From positions 434,001 to 498,000 of the forward strand of contig NZ_PJII01000001.1 in assembly GCF_002929215.1 (NCBI RefSeq): a stretch of 64,000 nucleotides of DNA. Reading direction: 5' to 3'. Each line of letters opens with the position of its first letter. Position 1 is the stretch's first letter. The notes beneath the pieces were generated by a model. That model was not told where the DNA came from. It made no database searches and saw only the letters and a program-made list of their open reading frames with translations. Positions 55,590 to 63,500 of the stretch are shown here, one piece after another. This stretch comes from Arthrobacter sp. ZGTC412 (lineage in GTDB: Bacteria > Actinomycetota > Actinomycetes > Actinomycetales > Micrococcaceae). The translations under genes were made by a program, and so were the position numbers.

Positions 55590-57257
55590 ATGGCTGAGCG
55601 CCTTTTCCCTCGCGGGCCCGCCCGCTTCTTCCAGCGTCTCGGGCCGCGTTCGCAGGTTGCCCTGTGCCAGCTGCCACTGACGCTTATCGTTGCAGCCCTT
55701 GCCGTGGCCACTCCGTTCGCCTGGCCAACGCTTTTGAACAGTCCCCTCTTTCTTGCTGGCATCCTGCTGTCCGGCGCCCTTTTCCTCGGCTGCCTGGTTG
55801 TTCCGTGGGAGCGGCTGATGCACCGCCCCTACCTGCTGATTCCCATCCTGGACTTCGTCGCGATCGGGCTGCTGCGGAACGGGGCAGCTCCCCTTCTTCC
55901 GGGCCTGGCTGTGCTGGCGGTGTTCCCGGTCATCTGGCTCTCGGCCTCCGGCATGCTCACCCGCAGCAGCCTGGTCCTGAGCTTCTTCGGCCCCATGCTG
56001 ATCATGGTTCCCTCGCTGGCAGGACGGTTCCCCAACCTGACGGCCTCGGACGTCACCAGCACCTTCCTCTTTCCCCTTATGATGCTCTCCGTGTCCCTGG
56101 CGATTCGATTCGCGAGCGTGCACGTCCGGCTGCAGCAGCGCGAGCTGGCGGAGAAGGACATGGAGCTCCGGAAGCTGCTCCGGGAGAGCAGGGAGCGTGA
56201 AAAGCTTCTTATGACGGTCCTCGACGCCACCGACGTCGGAATTGCCGCCGTCGACAGTTCCGGCCATTTCCTGGTGTCCAACAACAGGCAGCGGAACTTC
56301 CGCCAGGCAACACACGCCGACGACGCCGTACCCGGCCAGGGCAACCAGCTGATCTTTGGGCAGGACAGGCGGACCCTCCTGCCGCCTGAAAAGCGCCCGA
56401 TCAGCCGCGCCATCGCCGGCGAGTCCTTCGCGGACTACCTTGTATGGGCTGGAGAGGGAGTGGAGCAGCGGGCCATGTCGACGGCGGCCCGGCCGTTGGT
56501 CAGCGAGGACGGCCAGCTCACCGGTGCTGTAGTCGTCTACAGTGACGTCACCGGCTGGGTGGAGGCGCTGGCAGCGAACCAGGAGCTCGTCTCCAATGTG
56601 ACACACGAGTTCAAAACGCCGCTGAACTCCGTCATCGGCAACGTGGACCTGGTGCTCGACGACGTGGCAGCCTTGCCGCCGCCGGTGGCCCAGCGCCTGC
56701 TGGTGGTTCAGCGGAACGCAGAGCGGCTGCTTGCGCTCGTGGCGGACCTGTCAGCTTCGGCGTCGGCCGCACTCAACGTCCATCCCAAACGGACAGACCT
56801 CGCCAGCCTGGTGGAGACCAGCATCGGATCCGCGCAGGCATTGGCCGAGCATGCGAACATCCGGCTCACCGCCGACGTTCCCTCGCCCCTGTGGGCCTAC
56901 GCGGACCCGCTCCGGATCGGGCAGGCCCTGGACAACCTGGTGTCCAACGCCATCAAATACTCTCCCGACGGCGGGAGCATCAGCATCAGCGCCCACAGCA
57001 CCAAGGAGTGGGTGCAGCTCAGCGTCAGCGACACCGGGATGGGAATCAGCGGCGAGGACACCGCCAGGGTGTTCAACCGCTTCTACCGCACGGAGTCTGC
57101 CAGGGGCGCGGCGATCGCCGGCGCGGGACTGGGCCTCTCCATTACCAAGATGATCGTGGAGCGTCACGGCGGAAAGATCACCTGCGCCAGCGGCCAAGGG
57201 CAAGGGAGCACTTTCACCCTGACCCTCCCGGCCGAGGGACCGCCGCCGTCGTTCTAG
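55590..57257 (+). CDS. Membrane sensor histidine kinase with PAS domain
   Basis: A 555-residue kinase. About five hydrophobic segments lie in residues 25-180, followed by a charged coiled-coil-like helix (LAEKDMELRKLLRESREREK), a PAS domain (VLDATDVGIAAVDSSGHFLV), the HisKA H-box THEFKTPLNSVIGN and an ATPase domain with N-box LDNLVSNAIKYSPDGG, G1 DTGMGI and G2 GAGLGLSITK. The ATG has CGGAG upstream. Divergent from the response regulator, with which it probably forms a two-component pair sensing a membrane or small-molecule signal. Confidence 0.92.
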   Translation: MAERLFPRGPARFFQRLGPRSQVALCQLPLTLIVAALAVATPFAWPTLLNSPLFLAGILLSGALFLGCLVVPWERLMHRPYLLIPILDFVAIGLLRNGAAPLLPGLAVLAVFPVIWLSASGMLTRSSLVLSFFGPMLIMVPSLAGRFPNLTASDVTSTFLFPLMMLSVSLAIRFASVHVRLQQRELAEKDMELRKLLRESREREKLLMTVLDATDVGIAAVDSSGHFLVSNNRQRNFRQATHADDAVPGQGNQLIFGQDRRTLLPPEKRPISRAIAGESFADYLVWAGEGVEQRAMSTAARPLVSEDGQLTGAVVVYSDVTGWVEALAANQELVSNVTHEFKTPLNSVIGNVDLVLDDVAALPPPVAQRLLVVQRNAERLLALVADLSASASAALNVHPKRTDLASLVETSIGSAQALAEHANIRLTADVPSPLWAYADPLRIGQALDNLVSNAIKYSPDGGSISISAHSTKEWVQLSVSDTGMGISGEDTARVFNRFYRTESARGAAIAGAGLGLSITKMIVERHGGKITCASGQGQGSTFTLTLPAEGPPPSF

Positions 57258-57298
57258 TGGGCCCACGCCCGCAGGGTTCCCTGGCCGAACTTGTGAGG

Positions 57299-58204
57299 TT
57301 AGGGGGCGGAGGGGGACTCCCGCCGCGCCCGGGTGAGCTCGGCCCGGGCCAGCAGCTCGTCGTCGGACGGGTAAGCCACTTCCTCGAGTACAAGCGGGTG
57401 CGGCGCCGCCAGCACGGACTTGGCGTCGCGCTTCTTCGCCAGCAGCCGCTCATGAAGCCAGCCTGGCTCCTCCACGCCCTCCCCCACATACAGTGCAGAA
57501 CCAATCAGGGCCCGCACCATGTTGTGGCAGAACGCGTCAGCCTGGACGGTGGCAACGATAACCCCGTCCTCTGCCCGGGCGAACTCGAAACGCTGCAGCT
57601 CACGGACGGTAGTGGCGCCCTCACGGGGCTTGCAGAAGGATAGAAAGTTCTGCAGCCCCAGCAGTTTGGAAGCGCCCTCATTCAGCAGGGAAACGTCCAC
57701 CGGATTCTTGTGCCAGAGCGTGAAGTAGCGCTCCAGGGGGTCCCACAATGCGGGGCCGTCGGCAATGCGGTAGCTGTAGCGCCGCCACAACGCGGAGAAT
57801 CGGGCGTCGAAGCCAGGGGGCGCCAGAGTGATCCGGTGGACCTCCACTGCCCCGGTGAGGTCGCCGAGCACCCGGCTCAGCGCACCGCGCATCCTGCGGA
57901 GCATGGCGACGGCGGGGTCAAGTTCGTGCCCGCGCGGCAGTCCCAGCCACTCGGCTTCCGACAGGTCCACGTGCACCACCTGGCCGCGGGCGTGCACACC
58001 GGCATCGGTGCGGCCGGCGACGGTCACTCGGACTGGACGCCGGACCAGCATATGGAGCGCCTCCTCGAGGACGCCCTGGACTGTCCGGCGCCCGGGCTGC
58101 AATGCCCACCCGCTGAAGGGGCCGCCGTCGTACGACACATCAAGCCGGATACGCAAAAACCCGCCGCCCCCTATAACGGGGGCCGCGGGTTTTTGGTGGT
58201 TCAT
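57299..58204 (-). CDS. truA: tRNA pseudouridine(38-40) synthase TruA
   Basis: A 301-residue enzyme that isomerises uridines in the anticodon arm. The catalytic Asp is in VAGRTDAGVHARGQVVHV; other parts are RLDVSYDGGPFSGWALQPG, ARFSALWRRYSYRI and FCHNMVRALIGSALYVG. The ATG at 58204 has TAGACT seven bases upstream and no ribosome site. Codons 4-17 (HQKPAAPVIGGGG) are encoded by a terminator-like hairpin; a TTG start at 58156 just after it is the alternative. Confidence 0.94.
   Translation of the reverse strand: MNHQKPAAPVIGGGGFLRIRLDVSYDGGPFSGWALQPGRRTVQGVLEEALHMLVRRPVRVTVAGRTDAGVHARGQVVHVDLSEAEWLGLPRGHELDPAVAMLRRMRGALSRVLGDLTGAVEVHRITLAPPGFDARFSALWRRYSYRIADGPALWDPLERYFTLWHKNPVDVSLLNEGASKLLGLQNFLSFCKPREGATTVRELQRFEFARAEDGVIVATVQADAFCHNMVRALIGSALYVGEGVEEPGWLHERLLAKKRDAKSVLAAPHPLVLEEVAYPSDDELLARAELTRARRESPSAP
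58155..58194. terminator. Terminator hairpin inside the 5-prime end of truA
   Basis: Seventeen-base arms with one mismatch (58155-58171 and 58178-58194) around a six-base loop; both flanks are A/T runs, so the RNA in either direction ends in U5. It lies 43 bases past the rplQ stop and would end the alpha operon, yet it sits within truA codons. Confidence 0.85.
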
Positions 58205-58219
58205 AGACTCAAGTCTATG
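58202..58219. promoter_or_regulatory. Palindrome over the truA start and -10
   Basis: CATAGACT-CA-AGTCTATG is a perfect eight-base inverted repeat. On the minus strand it contains the -10 TAGACT (58212-58217), a seven-base gap and the truA ATG (58204). It may be an operator, or the symmetry may be chance. Confidence 0.55.
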
Positions 58220-58236
58220 CGAAGTGAATCAGCGAA

Positions 58237-58821
58237 TTACTTCGCGTCCTTCTCTTCAGCAGCCGGAGCTTCGGGAGCTTCCTCAGCGGCCGGAGCCTCT
58301 TCGGTTGCTGCTTCCTCAGCAGGAGCCTCGGTGGTCTCCTCAGCGGCCGGAGCTTCAACAGCTTCGGTCTCGGCAACCTCAGCCTCAGGTGCTTCCTCGG
58401 CAGCCGGAGCAGCCTTGGCAGCAGCCTGGGTAGCCTCGGCTACCACGGCCTGCTTGGCGGAAACGGGCTCAAGGACGAGCTCGATGACAGCCATGGGAGC
58501 GTTGTCGCCCTTGCGGTTGCCGATCTTGGTGATGCGGGTGTAGCCGCCGTCGCGGTTCTCCACAGCCTGGGCGATGTCGGTGAACAGCTCGTGGACGACG
58601 CCCTTGTTGCTGATCAGGCCGAGCACGCGGCGGCGGGAAGCGAGGTCGCCACGCTTGGCGAAGGTGACCAGGCGCTCTGCGTACGGCTTCAGGCGCTTGG
58701 CCTTGGTCACCGTGGTGGTGATCCGCTTGTGCTCGAACAGTGCTGCTGCCAGGTTCGCGAGCATGAGGCGCTCGTGAGCCGGGCCGCCTCCGAGGCGCGG
58801 ACCCTTAGTGGGGGTAGGCAT
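58237..58821 (-). CDS. rplQ: 50S ribosomal protein L17
   Basis: A 194-residue L17. The core ([55 protein letters not shown]) occupies about 125 residues. The remaining ~65 form a low-complexity Ala/Glu tail made of PAAEEAPEA-like repeats. The core length equals the whole E. coli protein; acidic tails are common in actinobacterial L17. Last ribosomal gene of the alpha operon. Confidence 0.97.
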   Translation of the reverse strand: MPTPTKGPRLGGGPAHERLMLANLAAALFEHKRITTTVTKAKRLKPYAERLVTFAKRGDLASRRRVLGLISNKGVVHELFTDIAQAVENRDGGYTRITKIGNRKGDNAPMAVIELVLEPVSAKQAVVAEATQAAAKAAPAAEEAPEAEVAETEAVEAPAAEETTEAPAEEAATEEAPAAEEAPEAPAAEEKDAK

Positions 58822-58892
58822 AATTGTTTCTCCTCAAATGGAAGCCGTGGGCTGTGCACACCATGGTGCCCAGCCCGCGGCCAAGGTCTGGT

Positions 58893-59903
58893 TTAGAGTT
58901 CGTCGTCGCCGAAGGCGGCGTCGTCCTCTTCGATTGCTGCGGCGCGTGCTGCGAGGTCAAAACCGGGAGGCGAGTCCTTGAGGGACAGGCCCAGTTCAAC
59001 CAGCTTTGCCTTGACCTCGTCAATGGACTTGGCACCGAAGTTGCGGATGTCCATCAGGTCAGCCTCGGAGCGGGCAACGAGTTCACCCACGGTGTGGATG
59101 CCCTCACGCTTGAGGCAGTTGTAGGAGCGGACGGTGAGGTCCAGATCCTCGATCGGCAGGGCCATGTCGGCTGCCAGGGCAGCGTCGGTGGGTGACGGGC
59201 CGATCTCGATACCTTCAGCTGCGGTGTTCAGCTCACGTGCCAGACCGAAGAGCTCCACCAGGGTGGTGCCTGCGGAAGCGACGGCATCGCGCGGGGCGAT
59301 GGCCTGCTTGGTCTCGACGTCGACAATCAGCTTGTCGAAGTCGGTGCGCTGCTCAACACGGGTTGCTTCCACGCGGAAAGTAACCTTCAGTACCGGCGAG
59401 TAGATGGAGTCAACCGGGATACGGCCGATCTCTGCATCGCCGGACTTGTTCTGAGCTGCCGAAACGTAGCCGCGGCCGCGCTCGATGGTCAGTTCGAGTT
59501 CGAACTTGCCCTTCGAGTTCAGCGTGGCGATGTGCAGATCCGGGTTGTGGAATTCGACGCCGGCCGGCGGAGCGATGTCCGCTGCGGTGACGACTCCGGG
59601 GCCCTGCTTGCGCAGGTAAGCAACAACCGGCTCATCGTGCTCGGAGGAGACCGACAGGCTCTTGATGTTCAGGATGATCTCAGTGACATCTTCCTTGACA
59701 CCCGGAACCGTGGTGAACTCGTGCAGCACGCCATCGATCCGGATGCTGGTTACAGCGGCACCGGGGATGGAGGAGAGCAGGGTACGGCGGAGGGAGTTTC
59801 CGAGGGTGTAGCCGAAGCCCGGTTCCAGCGGTTCAATGATGAACCGTGAACGGTTTTCGGAGACTACCTCTTCGGAGAGGGTGGGGCGCTGTGCAATGAG
59901 CAC
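58893..59903 (-). CDS. rpoA: RNA polymerase alpha subunit
   Basis: A 336-residue subunit. The N-terminal dimerisation and assembly domain shows [20 protein letters not shown] and [20 protein letters not shown]; the C-terminal DNA- and activator-binding domain reads [20 protein letters not shown] and [20 protein letters not shown]. It lies between rpsK and rplQ; the 130-base gap to rpsK holds a strong hairpin. Confidence 0.98.
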
Positions 59904-59983
59904 TTAGGTTTCCTTTCGGCGAGCATCCGCTATATGACGCAACACAGGTGGTGGAAATTCGGTCTGAAGACTTAACGCGCTGG

Positions 59984-60015
59984 GCTTGCCCGGACCATCA
60001 ACGGTCCGGGCAAGC
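59984..60015 (-). terminator. Hairpin between rpsK and rpoA
   Basis: Perfect 13-base arms (59984-59996 and 60003-60015) around a six-base loop, 19 bases past the rpsK stop. No U run follows on the minus strand. It could reduce or stabilise mRNA between ribosomal protein genes and rpoA, at the place where rpsD sits in mycobacteria. Confidence 0.7.
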
Positions 60016-60033
60016 TCATGCGGCGGGAAAGCC

Positions 60034-60435
60034 TTAGACGCGGCGGCGCTTCGGCGGGCGGCAGCCGTTGTGCGCAGCGGGGGTGACGTCCTGGATGGAG
60101 CCAACCTCAAGGCCTGCGGCCTGCAGCGAACGAATCGCGGTCTCGCGTCCGGAACCCGGTCCCTTGACGAAAACGTCAACCTTGCGCATGCCGTGCTCCT
60201 GAGCGCGCTTGGCAGCGGCTTCAGCAGCCATCTGGGCAGCGAACGGAGTGGACTTACGCGAGCCCTTGAAGCCAACCTCACCTGAGGAAGCCCAAGAGAT
60301 AACAGCGCCGTTCGGATCCGTGATGGAAACGATGGTGTTGTTAAAAGTGCTCTTGATGTGCGCCTGGCCCAGCGCGATATTCTTTTTGTCCTTCTTACGC
60401 GGCTTGCGAACCGCGCCACGAGTCTTCGGGGGCAT
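60034..60435 (-). CDS. rpsK: 30S ribosomal protein S11
   Basis: A 133-residue S11. It contains the family segments [60 protein letters not shown] and the tail [13 protein letters not shown]. It is 48 bases after rpsM in the alpha operon. Confidence 0.98.
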   Translation of the reverse strand: MPPKTRGAVRKPRKKDKKNIALGQAHIKSTFNNTIVSITDPNGAVISWASSGEVGFKGSRKSTPFAAQMAAEAAAKRAQEHGMRKVDVFVKGPGSGRETAIRSLQAAGLEVGSIQDVTPAAHNGCRPPKRRRV

Positions 60436-60483
60436 TATTTCTCCTACAGAAAGTTATTGGGGAGCCGGTTAATCCCGAAGGAT

Positions 60484-60858
60484 TTAACGGGCCTTCTTCT
60501 TGCCTGCGACGGTGCGCTTCGGGCCCTTGCGGGTACGCGCGTTCGTCTTCGTACGCTGTCCGCGTACTGGCAGGCCCTTGCGATGGCGGATACCTTCGTA
60601 GCTGCCGATTTCAACCTTGCGGCGGATATCTGCTGCTACTTCGCGGCGAAGGTCACCCTCAACCTTGTAGTTGCCTTCAATGTAGTCACGCAGCTCAACC
60701 AGCTGGGCGTCAGTGAGGTCCTTGACACGGACGTCAGCACTGATGCCAGTGGCAGCCAGGGTTTCGTGTGCACGGGTCTTGCCCACGCCGTAGATGTAAG
60801 TAAGCGCAATTTCCAGCCGCTTTTCGCGGGGAATGTCTACGCCAGCGAGACGAGCCAT
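60484..60858 (-). CDS. rpsM: 30S ribosomal protein S13
   Basis: A 124-residue S13 beginning [20 protein letters not shown], with [19 protein letters not shown] and the basic tail [20 protein letters not shown]. The ATG at 60858 is the family start; a reading 17 codons longer is rejected. The 176-base gap to rpmJ holds no gene. Confidence 0.98.
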   Translation of the reverse strand: MARLAGVDIPREKRLEIALTYIYGVGKTRAHETLAATGISADVRVKDLTDAQLVELRDYIEGNYKVEGDLRREVAADIRRKVEIGSYEGIRHRKGLPVRGQRTKTNARTRKGPKRTVAGKKKAR

Positions 60859-61034
60859 AGTGGCAGTACTCCTTGAATAAACCGGAGGTCGTAGGCAGTA
60901 CACCCGCACGTTCTATGCGGCCCCAGCCTCCGACCGGGGGTTAGCTGTCCGGGCTCATGCGTCCCAATTCAGCTTGTGCTGCCTTTATTTACTTGCGTGG
61001 GTTAGCAACCCAGGATTTCCTTCAGGGAAGGAAA

Positions 61035-61148
61035 TTAGCCCTGGCGCTGCTTGTGGCGCGGGTTCTCGCAGATCACCATGACCCGGCCATTACGGCGGAT
61101 CACTTTGCACTTTTCGCAGATCTGCTTGACGCTCGGCTTGACCTTCAT
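61035..61148 (-). CDS. rpmJ: 50S ribosomal protein L36
   Basis: A 37-residue protein, [20 protein letters not shown] followed by [17 protein letters not shown]. Three Cys (11, 14, 27) and His32 form the zinc site of the C+ type of L36. It lies between infA and rpsM as in most bacteria. Confidence 0.98.
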   Translation of the reverse strand: MKVKPSVKQICEKCKVIRRNGRVMVICENPRHKQRQG

Positions 61149-61218
61149 GGCATTCCTTTGCGTGTAACAGTTGGTCAACTGGAGCGGCAGTCAGTTCGCA
61201 CTGAAGCCGCCCAGCAAT

Positions 61219-61440
61219 TTACTTGTAGCGGTAGACGATACGACCACGGGTGAGGTCGTACGGGCTCAGCTCCACCACTACGCGGTCCTCAGGGAGAATC
61301 CTGATGTAGTGCTGACGCATCTTTCCAGAGATGTGTGCCAGTACGATGTGCTTGTTGGTGAGCTCAACGCGAAACATCGCGTTAGGCAGCGCCTCAGTCA
61401 CAACGCCTTCGATCTCAATGACCCCGTCCTTCTTGGCCAT
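61219..61440 (-). CDS. infA: Translation initiation factor IF-1
   Basis: A 73-residue S1-fold protein that binds the ribosomal A site during initiation. [20 protein letters not shown] and [20 protein letters not shown] are diagnostic; it ends [15 protein letters not shown] precedes the ATG. It is the first gene of infA-rpmJ-rpsM-rpsK-rpoA-rplQ. Confidence 0.98.
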   Translation of the reverse strand: MAKKDGVIEIEGVVTEALPNAMFRVELTNKHIVLAHISGKMRQHYIRILPEDRVVVELSPYDLTRGRIVYRYK

Positions 61441-61568
61441 ACCCTCCGCTAACTGTTGTTGCCGCAGTCCTGCCGGATTGCACCGGGCATGACCACGAAC
61501 GTTTTTGTTGGATCGATTGTCAGCTCCAGGCCCCAAAAGGGCGTGGCAGTCCAGACAACCAACAAGCA

Positions 61569-61597
61569 ACACTACTCCGTATCGGCGTAAAAGTTAA
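61569..61597 (-). promoter_or_regulatory. infA operon promoter
   Basis: Minus-strand -35 TTAACT (61592-61597) and -10 TAGTGT (61569-61574) with a 17-base spacer. It predicts a leader of about 120 bases before infA and lies just after the end of the P1 peptidase gene. Confidence 0.6.
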
Positions 61598-61615
61598 ATC
61601 GGCCATAGTAACGTA

Positions 61616-62566
61616 CTACGCGCCGAAGGCACCATATTCACCGGCTGGAGTGCTCACCGCCTTCGCGCTGGCCACGCCGTCGAGGATGGCCAAACGTACG
61701 ACGTCGGCTGCCGCACTTTGAAGGGTAATAAGACTCATCTGCCGGGCAGCTTCGTCCGTGCGGTCCAAGTGCACTGAGCCCGTCGCGAGGCAAAAGACGG
61801 AGTCACCGTCGGCAAGAGTGTGGCTGGGGTTGAGGGCCCGGGCGATCCCTGCGTGGGCAGCAGACGCAGTCCGCTTACATTCGGCCACATGCAGGATCGC
61901 ATTGGTAGCGACGACGACAAGGGTTGTGTTCAGTTGCGAACCCGGTTGGGCCTCCGCCGCAGCAGCCGAAACCCCCTGGGTCGTTGTGTCGAACGGCAGT
62001 CCGAGCGCATTCACCACGGCCAACGCGCCGACAACGACTCCGTTGTCCAGGATGATGGATGCCGTACCGACGCCGCCCTTATAGGTCCGGGCCATCAGTG
62101 CTCCGGTGCCGGCTCCGACGTTGCCGCGTTCGACGTCGTGCCCTTCCTCTTCCGCAGCGGCGGCGACAGTTGCCGCGTAGCCCATGTCCGGCGTCGGGCG
62201 TGCTGAGAAGTCGCCGCCGCGGCCGAGATCGAAGATCGCGGCTGCCGGGACGATCGGCACTACTCCCCCGGGAACAACGAAGCCCCGGTTGTTTTCCTCG
62301 CACCAGCGCTGCGCACCGGAGGCAGAGGCCAGGCCATAGGCGCTGCCGCCGGTGAGCACCACGGCGTCCACTGCGCTGACCAGGGTTGTAGGGTCGAGAG
62401 CATCAGTTTCATGGGTGGCCGGCCCGCCGCCCTGGACATCCACCGAACCAACTGTGCCCGGCGGCGGCAGGACCACTGTCACTCCGGTGAGCCAGCCGTC
62501 GTCGGACTTCTGTACGTGGCCAACCCGGACCCCGGGCACATCGGTGATTGCTCCCATGGCACCCAT
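61616..62566 (-). CDS. P1-family (DmpA/NylC-type) self-processing peptidase
   Basis: A 316-residue N-terminal-nucleophile amidohydrolase of the S58/P1 family. It has ITDVPGVRVGHVQ at the start, VVLTGGSAYGLASASGAQRW, and GNVGAGTGALMARTYKGGVG. The segment QLNTTLVVVATNA matches the self-cleavage site of NylC (Asn-Thr), so cutting between Asn213 and Thr214 would expose Thr214 as nucleophile. Substrates may be N-terminal amino-acid amides or oligoamides. GAGGGG precedes the ATG. It lies between map and infA on the same strand. Confidence 0.87.
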   Translation of the reverse strand: MGAMGAITDVPGVRVGHVQKSDDGWLTGVTVVLPPPGTVGSVDVQGGGPATHETDALDPTTLVSAVDAVVLTGGSAYGLASASGAQRWCEENNRGFVVPGGVVPIVPAAAIFDLGRGGDFSARPTPDMGYAATVAAAAEEEGHDVERGNVGAGTGALMARTYKGGVGTASIILDNGVVVGALAVVNALGLPFDTTTQGVSAAAAEAQPGSQLNTTLVVVATNAILHVAECKRTASAAHAGIARALNPSHTLADGDSVFCLATGSVHLDRTDEAARQMSLITLQSAAADVVRLAILDGVASAKAVSTPAGEYGAFGA

Positions 62567-62602
62567 TGTTCCCCCTCCCCCAATCGGGAAGAGGCAAACG
62601 AC

Positions 62603-63430
62603 CTACGGAATCGGGACGGGGGTGACGCCGAGGGGCACTAGGTGCTCCGCGCCGCCGTCGGGCGCTGAAAGCACCCAGATGCCCTTGTCGTGGACCGCCA
62701 CGGAGTGCTCCCACTGGCAGGAGCGCTTGCCGTCCGTGGTGACCACGGTCCAGTCGTCCTCCAGCACCGCTGTGTCGATGCTGCCCCGGACCAGCATGGG
62801 CTCGATCGCGAGGCACAGGCCCGGACGGACCTTGGGGCCGCGGTGGCTGGTGCGGTAGTTGAGCACGTCCGGCGGCATGTGCATTTCCGAGCCGATGCCG
62901 TGGCCCACGTAGTCCTCGAGGATGCCCAGCGGCTTGCCGGGAACGGAGGATACGTAGTCGTCGATGGCCGCGCCGATGTCGCCCACGTGCTTTCCGGTGG
63001 CCAGTGCCGCAATACCCCGCCACATAGCCGCCCGGGTGACGTCCGAGAGGCGCTGGTCCTCGGGGTCAGCGGTGCCCACGATGACGGTCCGCGCAGAGTC
63101 CGAGTGCCAGCCGTTGACGATCGCGCCGCCGTCGATCGAGATGATGTCGCCGTCGCGGAGCACGCGGCTGCCGGGGATGCCGTGGACCACTTCCTCGTTC
63201 ACGGAGGTACAGATGGTGGCCGGGAAGCCGTGGTAGCCGAGGAAGTTGGATTTCGCGCCGGCTTCGTTGAGGACGGCGGCGAAGACGTCGTCCAGGTGCT
63301 TGGTGGTGACTCCGGGGACGGCTGCTGCAACGGCGGCGTCCAGGGCGCGGCTGAGAACCAGGCCTGCTTCATGCATGGTGCGCATCTGGGCGTTGGTCTT
63401 GTATTCGATGCGGGGCTGGCCAAAGGCCAT
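62603..63430 (-). CDS. map: Type I methionine aminopeptidase
   Basis: A 275-residue metalloprotease removing the initiator Met. Metal ligands are seen in DIISIDGGAIVNGWHSDSAR (two Asp), GHGIGSEMH (His), AIEPML (Glu) and QWEHSVAV (Glu). The ATG at 63430 is chosen because AAAGGA lies upstream. It follows adk by 70 bases, with a hairpin between them. Confidence 0.96.
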   Translation of the reverse strand: MAFGQPRIEYKTNAQMRTMHEAGLVLSRALDAAVAAAVPGVTTKHLDDVFAAVLNEAGAKSNFLGYHGFPATICTSVNEEVVHGIPGSRVLRDGDIISIDGGAIVNGWHSDSARTVIVGTADPEDQRLSDVTRAAMWRGIAALATGKHVGDIGAAIDDYVSSVPGKPLGILEDYVGHGIGSEMHMPPDVLNYRTSHRGPKVRPGLCLAIEPMLVRGSIDTAVLEDDWTVVTTDGKRSCQWEHSVAVHDKGIWVLSAPDGGAEHLVPLGVTPVPIP

Positions 63431-63451
63431 GGTGTTTCCTTTCAAATGGCT

Positions 63452-63482
63452 GAGGCTCCTCCCGTTTACCGGGAGGAGCCTC
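63452..63482 (-). terminator. Hairpin between adk and map
   Basis: Perfect 13-base arms (63452-63464 and 63470-63482) around a five-base loop, beginning 18 bases past the adk stop. No U run follows on the minus strand. It is a possible partial terminator or processing site within adk-map. Confidence 0.7.
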
Positions 63483-63500
63483 GGAAAAGCTTTGCCTGAA

